DNA from: CAIPVR01 sp049316905
GTDB lineage: Bacteria > Actinomycetota > Acidimicrobiia > Acidimicrobiales > Microtrichaceae
DNA length: 9,583 nt
Direction of reading: 5' to 3'
Assembly (NCBI GenBank): GCA_049316905.1
Contig: JBMOJH010000123.1
Span: forward strand, 1-9,583
The position numbers were made by a program, and so were the translations under genes. Below the pieces are notes generated by a model. That model did not search any database, was not told the DNA's origin, and saw nothing but the letters and a program-made list of their open reading frames with translations. Positions 5,855 to 9,583 of the stretch are shown piece after piece; position 1 is the stretch's first letter, and the number at the start of each line of letters is the position of its first letter.

Positions 5855-8077
5855 GTGAAGCTGGGACGGGGAGTTGCGGGCCTGCTCGTGGTGGCGGTGC
5901 TGGCCGCTGGTTGTTCGCACGGGGAGACCGTCCGCAGCGAGGCCGAGGTGTCCGGCGGCCGGGCAGTGGCGGTGACGTCGGGCAACGTCACGTTGCGGCT
6001 GCCGGAGGGGGCGTCGTCGGGCTCCGGGCGGCTGGCGGTCAGCCGGCGCGGCGGGACGGCCGAGGTCCCGGCGAACACGTCCCGGGTGGGGTCGCCGGTG
6101 GACGTGGAACTCACCGGGGCGACGCTCACGGGAACGGCGAAGGTCCGTTTCGGCGGCGTCGACGCCGGCGGCGACCCGCTCGTGGTGCTGTGGCAGCACC
6201 CCGGTGGCGGATGGGAGTGGTTGCCCACCACCGTCAGCGGCTCCACGGTCACGGCCGAGACGAACCACTTCTCCGGCGGCTTCCTCGGCCGGATCAACGT
6301 GTCGAGGTGGGCACGCGACCGCGTCGACGCCCTGAAGAGCTACGTCACCGCCCGGTCCGACGTCGCCCAGCCGTCCTGCGGCGACGAACAGGCGCTCCGC
6401 GACGCACGCGTCGCGGTCGGCTCGGACAACGGCGACAGCGTGAAGTGGTGCGCCGGGGTGGACGGCGGGCGCAACGTGCTGCGGGTGGCGAACAACCGGC
6501 GCACCTACACGATGGTCACCTACCCGGCCGGGTGGGAGGTCCTCGACGGTGGGCCCATGGGCATCTCGATCGACGCCGCCATCCGCGGTGGCTCCACGTG
6601 GATCCAACAGCACCTGGCGACCCCGGCCGGGCGGACGGTGCGGCTTCTCTCCGGTGGGGACACCCTCACCCTGGCGATGCCCCCGAACCCGTCGGGGACG
6701 GTGACCACCGAACCCGGCACGCTCGCCTGGCTGTTCTCCGCGCTCCGGTTCGGCCTCGAGACCTACGCCACGGTCGCGGGCGCCGCGAACTCGGAGCTCG
6801 GCAGGTCCGCCACCACGGCATGGGAACGACTCCTCGGCGAGGTCAACGCGGGGGACCCGAACAAGGGGTGGGCCGCTGCGCTCAAGGGGTGTTTCGAGTC
6901 GTTCACGGACAACCTCACCGACACCCCCAACAGCGCGACCGGGGCGTCGGTCGTCAAGTACGTATGGAAGTGCGTGCCGGCCATGATGAAGGCCGACCTC
7001 GTGGAGAGCGGGCCCGGTCTGTTCGGCCTGGGTGTCCTCCTCTCCGCCATCGGGACCGTCGTCGGCGCCGTGCTCACCGCGGCGCACCTCGTCACCACGG
7101 GCATCCGTGAGATCTGGGACGGGCTCGCCTCCTTCGGCGGGAACAGCAACCCGATCTACGACATCCGGATCGCCACGGCGGCGCCGGCCACGTTCGATTC
7201 GCCCGACGCGGTTGCCACTGCCTTCATCGACGCGGTCCGCCGAGGGGACCGTGGCGGAGCGGCGTCGCTGTCCGACGGCCCCGGCGCCGGCGCCGCCTAC
7301 GAATGGTTCCGGAGCGGCCCGGGCGGTGTGGCGCCAGCCGTGTCGTGCCGCACCGAGGACCGGGCCACCACCTGCGGCCTCATCGCCGCGACCCCCGGCT
7401 GGAACATCCATGTCACCCGAGGCGGGAACGGTTGGCGCGTTCTGGGCCCCGCCTGGAACGGCATGTTCGGCGACGCCGTCTACGGCAACTACGACGACAC
7501 CGACCTCGACCGCACCTACTGCGTCGCCGACCCGGACCCCCTCAACATCCGCGTGGGGGCGGGCACCGACGCGCCCGTCGTCATCGCCGTTCCCACCGGC
7601 GACTGCGGTCTCCGCGGCGTGAGCGGCCGCACCGAGCAGGCCCGGAACGGGAAGGCATGGCGGTTCGTCGACTGGCACGGGTACCTCGGGCTCGTCCACG
7701 ACGCCGGCATCCGCCCCACCGACACCGGAGGGAGCAGCCCCGCAGGGCCACTCCCGGCGCTGTCGGCGTCGGACGCCGGCCGGGCGACCGAGCTCGCCAG
7801 GAACGTGCTCGGCAGCGGCGCGGACAGCTGCACCTTCGTCAAGGTCTACGGCGCGGATCTCGCCAACGGCGCCCTCGACTTCGTTGCGGGCTACGACGCG
7901 GCCTGCGGCGGTGACGCAGTCGGCACCTTCTACGTCGTGCGGTCCGGAGCAGTACTGGAGCAGGCCTCCGCGTGTGGGGACTGCGAGGTGGACGCCACGG
8001 GCTCCACGGCCCGCTACCGCGAACTCATCGATGGCTACCGAGGACGCCCGCCCCTCGACCTCGGCCCCGCCACCTGA
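5855..8077 (+). CDS. Large multidomain lipoprotein with SH3-like domain
   Basis: 740-aa predicted exported lipoprotein of unknown function. The GTG start gives a short basic n-region, a hydrophobic core and lipobox LAAGC, so C20 would be lipidated. Residues about 38-143 are beta-rich (VTLRLPEGA, then PLVVLWQHPGGGWEWLPT) and resemble a ZU5- or Ig-like sandwich. About 160-280 contain a Cys pair (C175, C199). About 288-430 are helical, with Cys346/Cys373 and a strongly hydrophobic stretch near 387-417. About 447-533 (PDAVATAFIDAVRRGD to GWRVLGPAWNG) look like an NTF2-like fold. About 556-618 (LNIRVGAGTDAPVV, then WRFVDWHGYLGLV) match bacterial SH3 style. The C-terminus (about 640-740) has a CxxC at 707/710. 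Domain assignments are by eye; the lipobox and SH3-like segment are firmest. Cell-envelope binding is an inference. No partner gene is obvious. Confidence 0.88.
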   Translation: MKLGRGVAGLLVVAVLAAGCSHGETVRSEAEVSGGRAVAVTSGNVTLRLPEGASSGSGRLAVSRRGGTAEVPANTSRVGSPVDVELTGATLTGTAKVRFGGVDAGGDPLVVLWQHPGGGWEWLPTTVSGSTVTAETNHFSGGFLGRINVSRWARDRVDALKSYVTARSDVAQPSCGDEQALRDARVAVGSDNGDSVKWCAGVDGGRNVLRVANNRRTYTMVTYPAGWEVLDGGPMGISIDAAIRGGSTWIQQHLATPAGRTVRLLSGGDTLTLAMPPNPSGTVTTEPGTLAWLFSALRFGLETYATVAGAANSELGRSATTAWERLLGEVNAGDPNKGWAAALKGCFESFTDNLTDTPNSATGASVVKYVWKCVPAMMKADLVESGPGLFGLGVLLSAIGTVVGAVLTAAHLVTTGIREIWDGLASFGGNSNPIYDIRIATAAPATFDSPDAVATAFIDAVRRGDRGGAASLSDGPGAGAAYEWFRSGPGGVAPAVSCRTEDRATTCGLIAATPGWNIHVTRGGNGWRVLGPAWNGMFGDAVYGNYDDTDLDRTYCVADPDPLNIRVGAGTDAPVVIAVPTGDCGLRGVSGRTEQARNGKAWRFVDWHGYLGLVHDAGIRPTDTGGSSPAGPLPALSASDAGRATELARNVLGSGADSCTFVKVYGADLANGALDFVAGYDAACGGDAVGTFYVVRSGAVLEQASACGDCEVDATGSTARYRELIDGYRGRPPLDLGPAT

Positions 8078-8127
8078 GGGCCCGGCGACGGCATCGTGGA
8101 CCTCCGTGGGCCCCACTGGATCTGGCG

Positions 8128-8210
8128 TGCCCGGGGTGGGACTCGAACCCACACGCCCTCTCGGACAGCGGATTTTGAGTCCGCCGCGTCTGCCATTCCG
8201 CCACCCGGGC
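8128..8210 (-). tRNA. tRNA-Leu (anticodon CAA)
   Basis: An 83-nt class II tRNA on the minus strand. The acceptor arms GCCCGGG (8210-8204) and CCCGGGC pair perfectly over 7 bp, with discriminator A at 8128. The anticodon stem GCGGA/TCCGC holds loop CTCAAAA, giving anticodon CAA, which reads UUG leucine codons. A long variable arm (GTCC-GAGA-GGGC) and T arm GTGGG-TTCGAGT-CCCAC follow. CCA is not encoded (CGC follows the discriminator), so it must be added. It lies antisense to its neighbours, between the lipoprotein gene and the small membrane protein gene. Confidence 0.97.
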
Positions 8211-8220
8211 GAGGCGGGTG

Positions 8221-8226
8221 ATGGTA
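8221..8226 (-). promoter_or_regulatory. Possible -10 box of tRNA-Leu
   Basis: TACCAT on the minus strand, 10 nt before the mature tRNA 5' end, fits TANNNT. No good -35 is found at 16-19 nt, so this is weak. Confidence 0.3.
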
Positions 8227-8274
8227 GCCGCCACCCGACCGCGGACCCGGCGACGCGGCAGCCGGACGGACCAA

Positions 8275-8280
8275 TAGGGT
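8275..8280 (+). promoter_or_regulatory. -10 box for leaderless small membrane protein gene
   Basis: TAGGGT is separated by exactly 6 nt (gaaccc) from the ATG at 8287. No Shine-Dalgarno sequence intervenes. The geometry equals that of the 94-aa coiled-coil gene. Confidence 0.55.
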
Positions 8281-8286
8281 GAACCC

Positions 8287-8490
8287 ATGAGCGACCAGCC
8301 GACCCCACTGCCCGACCTGTCCGGCCCGGACCTGACCGGTTCCGAGCAGGGTGGCGGTCACCTGCTGCGCTGGCTCGTGCTGGTGGCCCTCGGCATCGGG
8401 GCGATCGTGGCCGGCCGGCGGTACGCGATCAGCAAGGCCGACCGGGAGTTCGAGGAACGGCTGCGGCAGGCGGACGAGTCGCGGGACTGA
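8287..8490 (+). CDS. Small single-pass membrane protein, unknown function
   Basis: 67-aa protein with three parts: a Pro/Asp-rich N-terminus (1-24), one hydrophobic segment (about 26-43, LLRWLVLVALGIGAIVAG) and a charged, probably helical tail (44-67) beginning with RRYAISK. By the positive-inside rule the tail would be cytoplasmic and the N-terminus outside. No cleavage site is evident. The ATG start is supported by TAGGGT 6 nt upstream. The stop is 12 bp from the stop of convergent bcp, so the transcripts may overlap at their 3' ends. I do not recognise a family; the codon pattern and promoter support a real gene. Confidence 0.75.
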   Translation: MSDQPTPLPDLSGPDLTGSEQGGGHLLRWLVLVALGIGAIVAGRRYAISKADREFEERLRQADESRD

Positions 8491-8502
8491 CCCGCCGCCG
8501 GC

Positions 8503-8958
8503 CTACTTCAGCGCCGCGAGCAGCTTCTTCGGGGTGTCCTTCGGGCTGATCTTGTACCAGGCCTGCTCCACCTTGCCCTTCTCGTCGATGAGGAAGGCGG
8601 AGCGGATGATCCCCATGTAGGCCTTGCCGTACAGCTTCTTCTCGCCCCACACGCCGAACTTCTCGGCCACGGCATGGTCCTCGTCCGCGAGCAGCGGGTA
8701 GCCCAGCTCGTACTTCTCGTCGAAGCGGAGCTGCTTGTCGGGTGCGTCGGGGCTGATGCCGAGGATGGCCACGTCGCCCACGTCGCCGGCCACGTCACGC
8801 AGGCCGCACGCCTGGGTGGTGCAGCCGGGCGTGGAGGCCTTCGGGTAGAAGAACACCAGCACCTTGCGGCCCTTGAAGCCGGAGAGACGGAGCGTGGTGC
8901 CGTGCTGGTCGGTGAGGGCGAAGGCCGGAGCCTTGTCGCCTGCCTGGAGAGTCGCCAT
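8503..8958 (-). CDS. bcp: Thioredoxin-dependent peroxiredoxin, BCP/PrxQ type
   Basis: 151-aa cytoplasmic peroxidase that reduces H2O2 and organic hydroperoxides using thioredoxin. The active site is FYPKASTPGCTTQACGLRD: T43 and peroxidatic C46, with resolving C51 five residues later, as in atypical 2-Cys BCP enzymes. R119 in IIRSAFLID is the expected catalytic arginine. The start is set at the ATG at 8958: it begins with MATLQAGDKAPAFAL, where the family starts, and TAGAGT lies 7 nt upstream. The frame is open further upstream to 9117, but that extension is Pro/Gly/Arg-rich and crosses a hairpin, so it is not coding. It lies downstream of HU on the same strand but seems to have its own promoter. 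Confidence 0.96.
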   Translation of the reverse strand: MATLQAGDKAPAFALTDQHGTTLRLSGFKGRKVLVFFYPKASTPGCTTQACGLRDVAGDVGDVAILGISPDAPDKQLRFDEKYELGYPLLADEDHAVAEKFGVWGEKKLYGKAYMGIIRSAFLIDEKGKVEQAWYKISPKDTPKKLLAALK

Positions 8959-8965
8959 GGGCGGG

Positions 8966-8971
8966 ACTCTA
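8966..8971 (-). promoter_or_regulatory. -10 box for leaderless bcp mRNA
   Basis: TAGAGT on the minus strand (8971-8966), 7 nt before the ATG at 8958, with only CCCGCCC between them and no Shine-Dalgarno sequence. No clear -35. Confidence 0.55.
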
Positions 8972-9004
8972 CGACGGGCCCGTGACGGCACCGGGACCAT
9001 CGAG

Positions 9005-9020
9005 CGGGGACGACTCCCCG
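9005..9020 (-). repeat. Small hairpin between HU and bcp
   Basis: cgggga (9005-9010) and tccccg (9015-9020) make a perfect 6-bp stem with a 4-nt loop. A 10-bp palindrome gtcccgggac (9021-9030) follows immediately, next to the larger hairpin at 9032-9063. Confidence 0.5.
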
Positions 9021-9031
9021 GTCCCGGGACG

Positions 9032-9063
9032 CGACAGGGGCCGCCCGGAGGCGGCCCCTGTCG
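9032..9063 (-). terminator. 14-bp perfect hairpin downstream of HU gene
   Basis: cgacaggggccgcc (9032-9045) and ggcggcccctgtcg (9050-9063) are exact reverse complements around a 4-nt loop, 50 nt after the HU stop. The position and strength fit a terminator for HU transcription, separating it from bcp. No U-tract follows on the minus strand, as expected of many actinobacterial terminators. Confidence 0.7.
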
Positions 9064-9113
9064 TGAATCCCAGCTGTTCCCCAGCTGCTTCGTGGCGGGC
9101 GGACCCGCCGCGA

Positions 9114-9398
9114 TCACTTGCCGGTCTTGGCGCGGTTCTTGAGCTTGGCGCCCGCGCTGACCTTCGCCGCGTTGGAGGCGGGGACCTGGATGGTCTCGCC
9201 GGTCTGCGGGTTGCGGCCGGTGCGAGCGGCACGCCGGGTCTGCTCGAACTTCAGGAAGCCCGGGATGGTCAGGGCGTCCTTGCCCTTCGCCACGATGTCA
9301 CCGGCGATGTCCTCGAAGGTGTCGAGCACTGCCTGGACGTCCTTCTTGGAGATGTCCGTGCGCTGGGCGATGGTCTCCACCAGTTCGGTCTTGTTCAT
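9114..9398 (-). CDS. HU-family DNA-binding protein
   Basis: 94-aa nucleoid-associated protein that binds and bends DNA as a dimer. The N-terminal helices (MNKTELVETIAQRTDISKKD, then VQAVLDTFEDIAGDI) form the dimer body. The DNABII signature spans about 46-65 (GFLKFEQTRRAARTGRNPQT), and P64 in GRNPQTG is the proline that intercalates into DNA at the arm tip. The usual GFG is GFL here (L49), a mild change. A short basic tail (LKNRAKTGK) ends the protein; the long Lys/Ala tail of mycobacterial HupB is absent. The ATG at 9398 is chosen because AGGAGG lies 4 nt upstream and MNKTEL is the family start. The upstream open frame to 9467 is not coding. HU versus IHF-type cannot be separated with certainty, but HU is more likely. 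Confidence 0.96.
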   Translation of the reverse strand: MNKTELVETIAQRTDISKKDVQAVLDTFEDIAGDIVAKGKDALTIPGFLKFEQTRRAARTGRNPQTGETIQVPASNAAKVSAGAKLKNRAKTGK

Positions 9399-9399
9399 T

Positions 9400-9434
9400 G
9401 TTCCTCCTGGTCGACCCCCCGAGGAACGGTCGAC
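9400..9434 (-). promoter_or_regulatory. HU mRNA leader with two alternative helices over the SD
   Basis: The Shine-Dalgarno sequence AGGAGGA (9408-9402) precedes the HU start. GTTCCTC (9427-9421) is an exact complement of GAGGAAC (9406-9400), giving a 7-bp stem with a 14-nt loop that would hide the Shine-Dalgarno sequence. A second exact 7-bp pairing joins GTCGACC (9434-9428) with GGTCGAC (9416-9410). The two pairings cross, so they are alternatives or a pseudoknot. Complementarity is seen; function is inferred. Confidence 0.5.
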
Positions 9435-9457
9435 TCCGACGGCAAATTGCAAAGGTG

Positions 9458-9486
9458 TAACTACCACGGTGGGGTGGCCATGGCGA
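9458..9486 (-). promoter_or_regulatory. Possible HU promoter
   Basis: TAGTTA (9463-9458) and TCGCCA (9486-9481) are separated by 17 nt. This would give a leader of about 50 nt containing the alternative helices. Both hexamers match consensus only partly, so the call is tentative. Confidence 0.3.
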
Positions 9487-9500
9487 GCGTTTCCCTTGAA

Positions 9501-9575
9501 ATTCCGCGGATTCGCGCGCTCCGCGCGCAGAATGCCGCGTATTCAGGGGCGGGATCCCACGGCCCGCGCGGGCCG
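9501..9575. repeat. Cluster of palindromes at the right end
   Basis: Four inverted repeats fall within 75 bp: tccgcgga (9503-9510), cgcgcg-ctc-cgcgcg (9513-9527), gggatccc (9551-9558) and cggcccgcgcgggccg (9560-9575). The sequence is otherwise less GC-rich than its surroundings and shows no convincing coding frame. It may be the 3' end or terminator region of a gene outside the window, or a regulatory region; the sequence does not decide. Confidence 0.5.
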
Positions 9576-9583
9576 GGCAGCGG

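Noticed and set aside
8078..8127. Terminator between the lipoprotein gene and the tRNA
   Set aside because: Only weak pairings (gtgg-gcc-ccac and distant gggccc copies) are present; not enough to call.
5015..8308. Long minus-strand open frame opposite malQ and the lipoprotein gene
   Set aside because: It crosses the tRNA and lies antisense to two supported genes; its composition is biased and has no recognisable domains.
8959..9117. N-terminal extension of bcp
   Set aside because: It would encode Pro/Gly/Arg-rich sequence across the HU hairpin, and the family starts at MATLQAGD with a -10 box just before it.
9399..9467. N-terminal extension of HU
   Set aside because: The strong AGGAGG and the conserved MNKTEL start place the beginning at 9398.
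9480..9583. Open plus-strand frame from ATG at 9480 to the window edge
   Set aside because: Its ribosome site is poor, third positions are not GC-biased like the real genes, and it crosses several palindromes and the likely HU promoter.
1..9583. CRISPR array, insertion sequence, prophage or tRNA-integrated element
   Set aside because: There are no regularly spaced repeats, transposase, integrase or terminal inverted repeats, and no duplicated tRNA 3' end was seen beside tRNA-Leu.

Overview
This is a GC-rich bacterial chromosomal window that reads as Actinomycetota. Three things point there: a PdtaR-type ANTAR response regulator directly upstream of polA, a Pol I whose proofreading residues are lost but whose O-helix carries the tyrosine usual in actinobacteria, and several starts that look leaderless, with a TANNNT hexamer 6-7 nt before the start codon. 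A deep actinobacterial lineage such as Acidimicrobiia is my guess from overall style; the window does not prove it. Nothing looks like a phage, IS element, CRISPR array or defence island. It is mainly housekeeping DNA with one unfamiliar gene.

Layout. Positions 1-3759 run on the minus strand: a truncated unknown ORF (1-96) overlapping the polA stop, polA (93-2771), the antiterminator-type regulator pdtaR (2813-3394), and a 94-aa coiled-coil protein (3475-3759). A 95-bp divergent gap with a 14-nt tandem repeat separates these from the plus-strand malQ, a GH77 4-alpha-glucanotransferase (3855-5714). After a hairpin comes a 740-aa lipoprotein with several domains (5855-8077), the least explained gene here. 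A minus-strand tRNA-Leu(CAA) lies at 8128-8210. It is followed by a 67-aa single-pass membrane protein on plus (8287-8490), which converges within 12 bp on the minus-strand peroxiredoxin bcp (8503-8958). Upstream of bcp lie a cluster of hairpins and then the minus-strand HU-family gene (9114-9398). The last 185 bp (9399-9583) hold the HU leader and promoter region and a run of palindromes; I see no convincing gene there. No gene-free stretch exceeds 300 bp.

How the genes relate. The genes do not form one pathway. polA (repair and Okazaki-fragment processing) and HU (nucleoid structure) are DNA maintenance, malQ is glycogen/maltodextrin metabolism, bcp is peroxide defence, and pdtaR is RNA-level regulation. 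Most appear to be separate transcription units: start-proximal -10-like hexamers can be placed for polA, the coiled-coil gene, malQ, the small membrane protein and bcp. pdtaR, the lipoprotein and HU instead show Shine-Dalgarno sequences. The most interesting non-coding signal is the HU leader, where two alternative 7-bp helices can form, one of which covers the Shine-Dalgarno sequence.
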